Of a DNA stretch of 64,000 nt, positions 8,444 to 16,570 are shown piece after piece. Position numbers and translations under genes: made by a program. This DNA comes from Zoogloea sp035335645 (GTDB taxonomy: Bacteria > Pseudomonadota > Gammaproteobacteria > Burkholderiales > Rhodocyclaceae): positions 15,388-79,387 of the forward strand of contig DAOQMM010000004.1 in the NCBI GenBank assembly GCA_035335645.1, read 5' to 3'. The notes beneath the pieces were generated by a model. That model saw only the letters and a list, made by a program, of their open reading frames with translations, was not told where the DNA came from and searched no databases. Numbering within the stretch: the first letter of the stretch is position 1; every line of letters begins with the position of its first letter.

Positions 8444-10668
8444 CGGCCGCCCGCCCCGACGCACCGTCTGCAGCCTCTGCAAGCCGCCCACCCGCCCGTG
8501 CGGGCGCGGCGCTGCTGCGGCTGGGCCTGCCGCTGCTCCTCATCGCCCTGGTGTGGCTGGCTCACTATGCCCATTTCCACGTGGACCGCAGTCCGGTGGC
8601 AGAAGCCGTGGTCGAGCAGGCCCGTCAGGCGCCCGACGACGCCCGCCTCGACGAGATCGGCCACATGTCCCTGGCCATCGACCTGGGCGTCCCGTCGGAC
8701 CGGGTCGTGGCCACCGCCGATCTGATCGTGCGGGGCACCGCCCTCTTTCCCGCCTACCTGGATGGCCCGACGCCGCTGACCGGATATCCGGCGGATTTCC
8801 GCTTCGGTCCCGGTACCTTCCAGCTCGCTGCCGCCGGATTCGGCTTTGAAGACATCCTGCTGGAAGCCTACGAACGCACCGCCGACGCCCGCTACCTGCG
8901 CACCGCCTACCAGCGTATTCAGGATTTCGCCGCCTTCGAGCTCACCCAGCGGGAAGCCGTCGATTTCCTGTGGAACGACCACGCCATCGCCTGCCGCGTT
9001 GCCGTGGTGGCGCGCCTGTGGCGCCACATCCGCCACGACCCGGCCTACCCCGCCGACGGTCTGCGCAACCTGCTGTCCCTCATCGCCCGTGGCGGTCGCT
9101 TTCTCGCCGCGCCGGACCACTTCACCGCACGCACCAACCACGGGGTGATCCAGAACGTCGCCCTCATGCAGATCGCCGCGGCCTTCCCGAGCCTGCCCGA
9201 CAGCGCCGGCTGGGCCCGCCTGGGCATGGAGCGGCTGGCCCTGCAACTGCCCTTCTACGTATCGCCCGAAGGTGTCGTGCTGGAACACTCGGCGGATTAT
9301 CAGCACGTGGGCGTCAGCCTGCTCGCCATGGCCGTCCGCCTCGCCCGCCTCAACGACCTGCCGGTTTCCCGCGAGCTGCTCGACAAGTCTGCCGCCAGCC
9401 GGACCGTCCAGAGCCAGCTCCAGCGCCCCGACGGCAGTCTGCCCGCCGTCGGCGACTCCATCGTGGGACGCCCCCACACCGCCGTCACCGGCGCCACCGA
9501 CGGCTCCACACCCGTCGCCGAACAGCCGGCCCCGTTCCCGCTCCCTGAGCCCGCTGCCCACGTCTATCCGGTCTCCGGCTACGCCCTGTGGTGGACCGGA
9601 GACGATCCAGCCCTGCGCAGCCAGACCGTCATCGCCTGGGCCAAACACGACGGCCACGGTCACAAGCACGCCGACGAAGGCTCGCTGCTCCTGTGGTCCG
9701 GCGGCCGTGACTGGCTCACCAGCATCGCCTACTGGCCCTACGGTGGTGCCAACGAAAAGGCTGCCTACGGCTGGTCCGGCGCCAATGCCCCCCACGGTAT
9801 CGGTGAGCTTGCCGCCAGCGTGCGCACCGTGGAACTCCTTGGCAGCGCCGACGACGCCCAGATGCACGCCGTGGACCTGCTCCGCCGCACCGGCGACGGC
9901 GCCCAATTCCGGCGCCAGATCGTCCAGATCGACGCCCAGACCTGGCTCGTGCTGGATTTCGTTGACGGAAGCGCATCGGGCAGCGAAACCGACTGGACCC
10001 TGCCGCCGGCATTGGGCCTCACCGCCCGCGCCGACGACCGCAGCTTCCAGTCCACAGAAGCCGAGGGGCGCCGGCTGATCCTCAGCCTGGCGGCGCCCTC
10101 CACGACGCGCAGCCGCATCCTGCGAGGCTCCCAGGACCCCTTCGCAGGCTGGGTGTCGGTGAATCTGCGCCCAACGCCCGCCAGCACGCTCCGGGTGACC
10201 GACCCGTCGGCCCGCTCGGTGACCGCCCTCCTGCTCGCCCTGCGGCCCGCAGACCGGATCGGCCCACAGCTCAGTGTGGCGCCCGGTGCGACGCCCGAAG
10301 CCTGGTCGATCCACATCGACGAGGAAGGCTCCCGCCATGCGGTGACCCGTCAGGGCGCCCGCCTCGCGATGGACGATGCCAGCGTGCTCAGCCTTGCCGC
10401 ACCTGCGGACATTGCACCGGCGCAAGCCGTCCTGCGCGCCGCTTATCGCAAGGCGGTGGACGCCTTCCCGCCCTGGCGCGACCTGTCACGCTTCCGGGCA
10501 CGGATCGCATACGGATTGCTCGCATTGATGGTGGCCCAGGAGATCGCATGGCAGGTCTTCATCCGCCGGCCGGCCACCACGCCCGGCCAGCGTCGCGGGG
10601 TGCTGCTAGGCCTGAGCGCGGGATGGATCGCGCTGGGTGCGTGGATCTTCGGGATCTATCTGGCCTGA
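8440..10668 (+). CDS. Heparinase II/III-family polysaccharide lyase-like protein, membrane-anchored
   Basis: The start is taken as the ATG at 8440, overlapping the upstream TGA by ATGA; the result is 742 residues. A membrane segment at about residues 21-43 is followed by an all-helical toroid region containing TARTNHGVIQN, then a heparinase II/III beta-sandwich with GHGHKHADEGSL, where the histidines resemble the conserved H-x-H-A-D motif. Two more hydrophobic segments close the protein. The family cleaves uronic-acid polymers such as heparin or alginate by beta-elimination. Anchoring at both ends places the catalytic part in the periplasm. It may trim or recycle the polymer made here, matching the AlgD-like enzyme at 20043-21359. 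The substrate is not proven. Confidence 0.85.
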   Translation: MTAARPDAPSAASASRPPARAGAALLRLGLPLLLIALVWLAHYAHFHVDRSPVAEAVVEQARQAPDDARLDEIGHMSLAIDLGVPSDRVVATADLIVRGTALFPAYLDGPTPLTGYPADFRFGPGTFQLAAAGFGFEDILLEAYERTADARYLRTAYQRIQDFAAFELTQREAVDFLWNDHAIACRVAVVARLWRHIRHDPAYPADGLRNLLSLIARGGRFLAAPDHFTARTNHGVIQNVALMQIAAAFPSLPDSAGWARLGMERLALQLPFYVSPEGVVLEHSADYQHVGVSLLAMAVRLARLNDLPVSRELLDKSAASRTVQSQLQRPDGSLPAVGDSIVGRPHTAVTGATDGSTPVAEQPAPFPLPEPAAHVYPVSGYALWWTGDDPALRSQTVIAWAKHDGHGHKHADEGSLLLWSGGRDWLTSIAYWPYGGANEKAAYGWSGANAPHGIGELAASVRTVELLGSADDAQMHAVDLLRRTGDGAQFRRQIVQIDAQTWLVLDFVDGSASGSETDWTLPPALGLTARADDRSFQSTEAEGRRLILSLAAPSTTRSRILRGSQDPFAGWVSVNLRPTPASTLRVTDPSARSVTALLLALRPADRIGPQLSVAPGATPEAWSIHIDEEGSRHAVTRQGARLAMDDASVLSLAAPADIAPAQAVLRAAYRKAVDAFPPWRDLSRFRARIAYGLLALMVAQEIAWQVFIRRPATTPGQRRGVLLGLSAGWIALGAWIFGIYLA

Positions 10669-10853
10669 GCCCCGACCACCGGATGTTCACCGTTCCGGTA
10701 CGCGCAGGGACCGGGTTGCCGTCAGAATCCATCACCGCCGGTACACCGGACGGCAACGGCCGCCTTTTGTAGGGACGCACGATCGACCAGACGGCTGGGC
10801 CCCCAGACGCCGGCACGCCCGGTCCCCCACGCACGCCCGCGCTGCACCGCAGA
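10669..10853. other. 185-base region between convergent genes, with an inverted repeat
   Basis: Two convergent transcripts end here: the heparinase-like gene from the left and the lyase-like gene from the right. An 8-bp inverted repeat TTGCCGTC (10717-10724) and GACGGCAA (10749-10756), with a 24-base loop containing a nested CCG/CGG pairing, is followed at 10761-10769 by CGCCTTTTG. This could be a plus-strand terminator, but the loop is long and the T-run short. Nothing else is recognisable. Confidence 0.35.
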
Positions 10854-12377
10854 TCAGCGGACCGGCGCACCCGCTTCGCTGCTCCGCCCCATCGGGCCGA
10901 TGTAGGACGTGGCGACCACCACGTTGTCGATGTACAGGCTCATGTCCCGCGGCGACGGATCAACACCGCCGTAATAGACGTTGAACCAGACGCTCTCGAT
11001 CCGCAGCTGGGGAACATTGCGCAGCTGGATGTCGGTCCGCTCCACCACCAGCCGGCCGTCGATCCACGCCCGCAGGATGCCGTCGGACTTGCCCGGGGTG
11101 TTGAGCTTCAGGTACTGCTCCACGCAGTACCAGCGATTGTTCGCCAGGGCTGCCAGGCGCCCGAGGGGCCAGGGCCAGAAGTCGCCGGAGGGATCGCGCA
11201 TGGCGGCGTGATAGGCGTAAGTGCCCATGCCGGTGCGCCCGGACAGCGGATTGCCGCTTCGGGACACCATGGAGAACTGCCCGCGCAGGGACCAGCCATC
11301 GTCGCCGGTACTCTTGCGCAGCCCCCACCCTGCCTTGCCGTAGGTGCCGGCGAATCCCGGCATCTTGCCGGCGCTCTGCTCCGGCCCCCAGTCGGCGGCA
11401 AAGCGCAGGTAGTAGCGGAAATAGGCCTCTTCAGGCTCCGAACCGGTCTTGTCCCGGTAGTTATAGCGCAGATCCAGCCCGAGATTGCCGTTGCGCGGGA
11501 CCGTCACCCGCAAGGCGCGGCCGCTGAGGGGCAGGAACAGCCGCTCGGGATCCGAGGTGACGGTGGTGGATGTGCTCCGCGAATCATATTCCGACCACGC
11601 CGAACTCCAGCGATCCGCCTCGAAATCCGAGAAGAACAGCACTCTGGGATCCTTGGCGATGCCCGCGTCCCCCACATAAGCCGCCGCCAGACCCGGCCGC
11701 GGCAGACGATCCGGAGATTCCGGCGCCCGCACCGCAAACACACCCAGCGTCGTGTCGTTGCCGTACTGATCGTCCACACGCATTGTCAGGACCGCCTTGT
11801 CGAGGACACGCCCGGCAAATTTCTCGACCGGCAGGGCGAAGGCCAGCAGGCTACGATAGGTGCCGCCGGCGCGCAGACGCGGTTCGAATCCGAGGCCCTT
11901 TTCGGTGGAGCAGTCGAGATAGGCATCCGACACCGGATCGAAGGCCGTGCGACGGCCGTCCTTGAATTCCAGGCGCAGGAGCGGTCGGGCCGTGATGTCG
12001 GGATGCTCCCGGCTGGCAAAGACGACGATGTTGCCGCCGGGACCGCTGGTGGACATGAGCATCGCGCCCTGGGCCGGATCGGCCTTGCCGGCCAGCCAGT
12101 CGCGGGCCAGTCCGGTCATGTCGATCTCCACCAGATGCCCGCGACTGCCTTCGCGGATCACCGTCGTGGAATAGGCCCGCGTACCGTAGGAACGCCGGTC
12201 CGCATCGGCCCAGTCACCCCCCTCACGGTTCCAGCGCCCACCTCCGACGCCGTTGAAATAGTGGCAGCTGGCGCCGTCGATGGCGTCGGGCAGGCTGTTT
12301 TCCGGCGATGCGGCCCACGCGCCAAGGGTCAGGACACTTGCCCCGACGGCCAGCATCCGCCCGAGCAGGCGGATCAC
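10854..12377 (-). CDS. Secreted polysaccharide-lyase-like protein with DNRLRE-type N-terminal domain
   Basis: The GTG at 12377 is chosen as start because it overlaps the stop of the upstream TPR gene by four bases (GTGA) and begins a clean signal peptide, with cleavage probably after GAWA near residue 22. The product is 507 residues. The first half resembles DNRLRE/disaggregatase-type carbohydrate-associated domains (segments RAYSTTVIREGS and MTGLARDWLAG). The second half has aromatic and beta-rich segments such as NRWYCVEQYLKLNTPG and YIDNVVV, which I associate with PL14-like alginate lyases and LamG-type jelly rolls. It is probably periplasmic or extracellular and acts on the polymer. The catalytic call is tentative. 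Confidence 0.7.
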   Translation of the reverse strand: MIRLLGRMLAVGASVLTLGAWAASPENSLPDAIDGASCHYFNGVGGGRWNREGGDWADADRRSYGTRAYSTTVIREGSRGHLVEIDMTGLARDWLAGKADPAQGAMLMSTSGPGGNIVVFASREHPDITARPLLRLEFKDGRRTAFDPVSDAYLDCSTEKGLGFEPRLRAGGTYRSLLAFALPVEKFAGRVLDKAVLTMRVDDQYGNDTTLGVFAVRAPESPDRLPRPGLAAAYVGDAGIAKDPRVLFFSDFEADRWSSAWSEYDSRSTSTTVTSDPERLFLPLSGRALRVTVPRNGNLGLDLRYNYRDKTGSEPEEAYFRYYLRFAADWGPEQSAGKMPGFAGTYGKAGWGLRKSTGDDGWSLRGQFSMVSRSGNPLSGRTGMGTYAYHAAMRDPSGDFWPWPLGRLAALANNRWYCVEQYLKLNTPGKSDGILRAWIDGRLVVERTDIQLRNVPQLRIESVWFNVYYGGVDPSPRDMSLYIDNVVVATSYIGPMGRSSEAGAPVR

Positions 12378-13156
12378 TCGCCGGCCCTCGTCGCGGCCGC
12401 GCCGGGCGCAGCGGCGGCGGCACCGGAGGCGTTCGCACCCGTGTTTGCCGGCGGGGCCGCGGTGCCCGGCGGGTCTTCGGGCGCGGGCTCGGGCTGGGGT
12501 CGCCACGCGCCGATGCGCTGCAGCTTGTTGCGCAGTCCGGGCAGCGGATGTCCCAGGGCGTAGGCCTTGTGGGCTGCTTCGAGCGCCTGCTGGGGCTTGT
12601 CCACCATCAACAGGCCCAGGCCCAGGTTGTACTGATAGTTGGCCGAGTCCACCTGAAGCTCGCGGGCCTTGGCCATCTGTTCGGCGGCTTCGGCCTTCAT
12701 GCCGCGCTGGACCAGCCAAAGACCGTTGATGAGGTACATCAGGCCGTCGTCGGGGCGGAACTGAATCGCCCGGGAAACCCAGCAATCGACAGTCTCCGTG
12801 GTACCGGTGGGCGTCGGGGTCTTCTGCTTGAGCCCCAGCTTCACCATGGCGTTGAGCGCCCGGAAGTGGTTGGGGAAATAGCGCAGGGTGAATTCCAGAT
12901 CGTGGCCCACGTAGGCGCTGCTCTTGCCCTTGGTGAGGGATTCCACGCCGGTATCGAAGTGGTAGTTCTCAACTCGCAGGAGCTTGTCCGGCGGCGCCAC
13001 ACGGTAATCGTAGGGGCCGAACTCCAGTGCCGGGACCGGCTGGCAGGTCCCGTGCTCACCAGCCATTGCCGCGCTGGCCACCAACATGCCGGCCACCACC
13101 CATCCCGCAACCCGCCCGCGGCGGCTAAGGACGTGCATCGTTTCTCTGGTCACCAT
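12374..13156 (-). CDS. Exported TPR-repeat protein
   Basis: The protein has 260 residues; the ATG at 13156 is given, but MHVLSRR at 13138 is equally possible. A hydrophobic leader ending ASAAMAG suggests Sec export. Helical repeats from about residue 85 to 200 (FPNHFRALNAMVKLG, DDGLMYLINGLWLVQRG, SANYQYNLGLGLLMVDKP) are TPR-like. The C-terminal 45 residues are rich in Pro and Ala and probably disordered. It is translationally coupled (GTGA) to the lyase-like gene, which suggests that the two proteins act together outside the cytoplasm, perhaps as scaffold and enzyme. No catalytic residues are seen. The TPR call is from repeat pattern only. Confidence 0.75.
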   Translation of the reverse strand: MVTRETMHVLSRRGRVAGWVVAGMLVASAAMAGEHGTCQPVPALEFGPYDYRVAPPDKLLRVENYHFDTGVESLTKGKSSAYVGHDLEFTLRYFPNHFRALNAMVKLGLKQKTPTPTGTTETVDCWVSRAIQFRPDDGLMYLINGLWLVQRGMKAEAAEQMAKARELQVDSANYQYNLGLGLLMVDKPQQALEAAHKAYALGHPLPGLRNKLQRIGAWRPQPEPAPEDPPGTAAPPANTGANASGAAAAAPGAAATRAGE

Positions 13157-13192
13157 GGAAGCCTCGTCAATGTGTCGAGCCTCTGCCGCGGA

Positions 13193-14191
13193 TCAGGCGC
13201 GGGCAGACGCCAGCTGGGGCGCGTCGACGTTCAGATAATTGCGCAACAGGCGCAGGGAGAATTTGCGCAGATTGTGATCCCAGGGCGTGAAGCGCGGCAA
13301 CTCGTACAGCCCGGATTCCGAACCGACCGAGCCGTGGGACGTGGTGAAGGCTGCTTCGTAGCCGAGTTCCCGGGCGAGACGAGCGTGCACTGCCGTGTAA
13401 TCCTTGCCCGGCCGACCGTTGGGATAAGCGAAGAAGCGCGGCGGACGTCCCAGGAGTTCCGCCAGACGGGCCCGGTCGCGGGCCATCTGGCTGCGGGCCT
13501 CGTCCTCGTCCAGCACCGCCAGGATGGGGTGCGAAACCGTATGTCCGCCAATCTCCATGCCCGCGTCCCGCAGGCCGCGCAACTGGGCGCTGCTCATCAT
13601 CAGGTCCTCGGGCAGGCGGCTCCCGGTCTGGGCCACGAGCCGTGCCAGCGCCGCCTTCCGGCCATCGAGGTCGAGGTATTTGAGCTTCAACAGCAAGGCC
13701 TCGGCCAGCACCTGACGCTGCACAACGGACTGCGTCGCGCACATCCCCATGTCGAGCCAGGCCAGATCCAGGGTGGCACCGCCGTACTGGCGCAGGGTCT
13801 CGATGACCGCGTCGTTCCACATCAGGCCGCCGTCGAGGAAGCCGCTGGCCACGAAGAAGGTGGCTTCCATGCCATGTCGGCGCAGGATCGGACAGGCCAC
13901 TGTGAAGTTGTCTGCGTAACCGTCGTCGAAGGTGATCGCCACCGACCGTGCCGGCAGGGTGCCCGCAGCCCTGCGGGACAGAGCCTCGGCCATGGGCAGG
14001 ACGTGGAATTCCCGCCCGAGCATTGTCAGCAGGCGATCAAAGCGGTCGGCGTCGATCTCGTCCGGATTCATCGGGTCCGGTTCCGGAACGACGCGATGAA
14101 AGATCAGCACGGACAGGCGCCGGCCCTTGCCGGGCAACAGCGACGCGAGGCCTTCGGCCTTCAGCGCCAGGGAACGGGGAAGCAGACCCAT
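13193..14191 (-). CDS. Polysaccharide deacetylase (NodB homology), copy 1
   Basis: The protein has 332 residues and is a carbohydrate esterase 4 family member. The first metal/catalytic motif is TFDDGYADN at residues 87-95 and the second, HTVSH, at 217-221; together they supply the Asp-His-His metal triad. A further segment FAYPNGRPGKDY matches the later motif around the catalytic Arg and Pro. There is no signal peptide, so the N-terminus (MGLLPRSLALKAEG) may be peripheral to the membrane and the protein cytoplasmic. It would remove N-acetyl groups from a lipid-linked sugar intermediate. It lies 21 bases downstream of a second deacetylase, so two deacetylation steps may be encoded side by side. 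Confidence 0.88.
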   Translation of the reverse strand: MGLLPRSLALKAEGLASLLPGKGRRLSVLIFHRVVPEPDPMNPDEIDADRFDRLLTMLGREFHVLPMAEALSRRAAGTLPARSVAITFDDGYADNFTVACPILRRHGMEATFFVASGFLDGGLMWNDAVIETLRQYGGATLDLAWLDMGMCATQSVVQRQVLAEALLLKLKYLDLDGRKAALARLVAQTGSRLPEDLMMSSAQLRGLRDAGMEIGGHTVSHPILAVLDEDEARSQMARDRARLAELLGRPPRFFAYPNGRPGKDYTAVHARLARELGYEAAFTTSHGSVGSESGLYELPRFTPWDHNLRKFSLRLLRNYLNVDAPQLASARA

Positions 14192-14212
14192 GAATTCCTC
14201 TCGGGAGACGGC

Positions 14213-15202
14213 TCAGGCGCCCCGCAGGCGCCGCCGCGCCCCACGCAGGAGTTCCTTGAAACCGGAGATTTCCGCCTCGAACTCGATGTCGGAAATATCG
14301 TCCGCGTCGAGAAAGCGGTGCAGCGCAAGACGGGGCGTCGTCCGTTCGTTGAGGCCGGCGATGCAGGTAGTGGCCGACACGACCCCCGCTGCCTCCAGCA
14401 CCGGAAACGACGCGGCGCGCCATTCGCCGCTGGGATAGCACAGATGCCGCGCCGCAGCCACGCCGCAGGCAGCCAGCGCCGCCCGGTTATCGTCGATCTC
14501 GCGGCGCAGTTGGGCCGGATCGGCCGGGTAGCGGTGCCGGTGGGTGTGCAGCTCGATGGACAGCCCGGCCGCCTGCAGCGCACGAACCTGTTCGGCGGTG
14601 ACAATCCGGAAGCGCTCGTCGAGCCCGGCGGATTCCGGTTCGAGCACCCCTGCCGCGCGGGCGTTCCGCAGGAAGGCCCGGCGGGCCGGCTTGTCGAGAC
14701 GCTGGTAGCGGGCGATCGGCCCACCCTCCCCCGGCGGCAGCAGCGCCGCAAGCGCGTCGGCCCGTTCCGGGTGACGACGCAGGGCACGCCAGATCAGGTA
14801 CTGGGCCACCAGATCCGCCACGGGACGGGCAGCCGTCTGGTAGTGGGTGGTGAGGTAGAGCATCGCCGGAATCCGGCGCGCGGCCAGGGCAGGTGCCGCA
14901 TGACGCAGCACGCTGATGAAGCCGTCGTCGATGGTGATGACCACGTCCCGCAAGCGTGCCGATCCGGCGTCCAGTCGACGCAGGGCCTCATCCAGGGTGA
15001 TGACCCGGTAGCCTCGCCGGGCCAGCAGGTCGAGGCGCCGCGCAAATGTTGCCGGCTGCATGAACAGCTGCGGCCGGAAAAGATGCTCGTCCTCAAAGGC
15101 AAACGCGTGGTAGCAGAGGATGCTCTGGCGCCCGCGGTAGAGCCAGCTGGCCAGGGTGAACAAACCCAGCAGGCGGGCGAGACGATAGAAGGCCCCGCGC
15201 AC
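14213..15202 (-). CDS. Polysaccharide deacetylase (NodB homology), copy 2
   Basis: The start is the GTG at 15202, just beyond the stop of the ligase-like gene (TAA at 15204-15206); the frame is open upstream, but that part lies inside the neighbour. The product has 329 residues. Motifs are TIDDGF at residues 90-95 and HTHRH at 219-223, and CYPSGEW further on. The first motif differs from copy 1 by Ile for Phe and by the lack of a following YADN. A G-rich ribosome site lies about 8 bases upstream of the GTG. The likely role is de-N-acetylation of a polymer intermediate. It diverges strongly from copy 1 in the C-terminal half, so the two need not share a substrate. Confidence 0.85.
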   Translation of the reverse strand: MRGAFYRLARLLGLFTLASWLYRGRQSILCYHAFAFEDEHLFRPQLFMQPATFARRLDLLARRGYRVITLDEALRRLDAGSARLRDVVITIDDGFISVLRHAAPALAARRIPAMLYLTTHYQTAARPVADLVAQYLIWRALRRHPERADALAALLPPGEGGPIARYQRLDKPARRAFLRNARAAGVLEPESAGLDERFRIVTAEQVRALQAAGLSIELHTHRHRYPADPAQLRREIDDNRAALAACGVAAARHLCYPSGEWRAASFPVLEAAGVVSATTCIAGLNERTTPRLALHRFLDADDISDIEFEAEISGFKELLRGARRRLRGA

Positions 15203-15203
15203 C

Positions 15204-16499
15204 TTACAGCCCCCCGGCCGGTCGCGGCCTGGGTACGGCAGGGGCACCGGGCGCTGTGACGGCGTCCGGCACCTTGCGGCAATCCCGCCAGAGCAGACCC
15301 ACGATGGCGACAAGGTAATAGGGCACGTCGAAGTTCACCAGCCCGAGGAAGGTCCCCCCCACGGCAAAGCTGAGGAGCGAGATCTGGATGCACTGGGCCA
15401 GCAGCTTGAGCCACTGTTGTTCCGGATCGTTGCCCACCTCCTTGATCATCCGGCCGCAAAAGCGCCAGGAGGTGACGCCCATGCCGATGTAGAAGAAGAA
15501 GCCGAGGATGCCGTGCTCGCCGAGGGCCTGGAAGTAGATGCTGTGGGGCGAATAGGGCAGCAGCCACTCGGTGACGGCGTAGCGCCCCCAGACCTCCCAG
15601 GTCCAGAAGTCGAACCCTGCGCCCCATGGATTGTGGGCCACCATGTTCAGGATCATCTGCCAGGTGTAGAGGCGGCTCTGGGCGGAGTGGTCCTCGTGGG
15701 ACGAGATCGTGTTCATCCGGTTCGACCAGGTGTCCGGCATGAAGGCCGCCAAACCGATCCCGATGATGGCGAACAGGGACACCGCCAGCACCGGTCGCTT
15801 GCTGCGCGCACCGAGGATCAGCGCCATCGCGCTGATGGCCAGCAGCGCGCCGCGGGACTGGGAGCCGAGCACCGAGAAGGCCACCAGGATCAGCGAGATG
15901 CTGAGCACCGTCCGCCACCAGGCCCGCTCGGCGGTCTGACGCATGAAGTACATGAGGGGCATGATGGTCACGAGGGCCAGGGCCAGCTCGTTGTTGCCCT
16001 CGAAAAAGCTCCCAGTCGGCCCCCACACCCGCTCGCCACCGCCGGAACGGATCGTAAACAGCCCCCCCTTGATCCCGTAGAAGCCGATGGACAGGGTAAT
16101 CACCTTGATCAGATCGAGGATCTGCTTCTTGCCCCCGATGAGCGCGATGGTCACCCACAGCATCACGTGCACCTTGGTCACCTTGACCCACATGTCGAAG
16201 GCGTCGCCCACGTTGTTCAGGGCGATGATGGTCGTGAAGCACATCACCGCGTAGAAGTAGGCCAGGTAGCGGATCGGCGTGATCCACGGGATGCGGTGCC
16301 GCTCCTTGGCGGCAAACAGTGCGATGAGCGTGGCGCCGCCGACCAGCTGCGCGAACGGCAGGGAATAGGCGAACCCGAAGGTCAGGCGGTGCGGCACCAT
16401 CATGCTCACCCATGCCCAGGCGAGCGGCCCCAGGGACGGGCGGAAGAAGATGCTCGGCACCAGGACGAGCATGATCAGGGTCAGGGCTACGTCACGCAC
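15204..16499 (-). CDS. O-antigen-ligase/polymerase-like membrane protein, exosortase A-associated
   Basis: The protein has 431 residues with about 10-12 membrane segments. It has a long central periplasmic loop with WGPTGSFFEGNNELALAL and, later, AQSRLYTWQMILNMVAHNPWGAGF followed by SPHSIYFQALGEHG. These Wzy/WaaL-type signatures include the R-x-x-x-W and H-x-x-x-x-x-x-x-G-x-x-G segments of the Wzy_C family. The family found next to XrtA (TIGR03097 type) was proposed as an O-glycosylation ligase; polymerisation of the exopolysaccharide is an equally good reading because no other polymerase is encoded here. It acts at the periplasmic face on undecaprenyl-linked units delivered by the flippase at 5099-6583. 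Confidence 0.88.
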   Translation of the reverse strand: MRDVALTLIMLVLVPSIFFRPSLGPLAWAWVSMMVPHRLTFGFAYSLPFAQLVGGATLIALFAAKERHRIPWITPIRYLAYFYAVMCFTTIIALNNVGDAFDMWVKVTKVHVMLWVTIALIGGKKQILDLIKVITLSIGFYGIKGGLFTIRSGGGERVWGPTGSFFEGNNELALALVTIMPLMYFMRQTAERAWWRTVLSISLILVAFSVLGSQSRGALLAISAMALILGARSKRPVLAVSLFAIIGIGLAAFMPDTWSNRMNTISSHEDHSAQSRLYTWQMILNMVAHNPWGAGFDFWTWEVWGRYAVTEWLLPYSPHSIYFQALGEHGILGFFFYIGMGVTSWRFCGRMIKEVGNDPEQQWLKLLAQCIQISLLSFAVGGTFLGLVNFDVPYYLVAIVGLLWRDCRKVPDAVTAPGAPAVPRPRPAGGL

Positions 16500-16570
16500 G
16501 CGGGGCTCCCGCCGGCGTCCAGGCTGCGACCGGCATCATGCTGGAGGGGAAAAACATCGTGTCGCCCATC

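Noticed and set aside
5399..8491. A 1030-codon open frame on the minus strand opposite the flippase and asparagine-synthetase-like genes
   Set aside because: It is antisense to two genes with clear family motifs, is full of Gly/Val/His/Gln-rich low-complexity sequence, and reflects the third-position GC bias of the real genes.
12308..15259. A 983-codon open frame on the plus strand opposite TPR and deacetylase genes
   Set aside because: Composition is typical of the antisense of GC-rich genes, with no ribosome site or recognisable domain.
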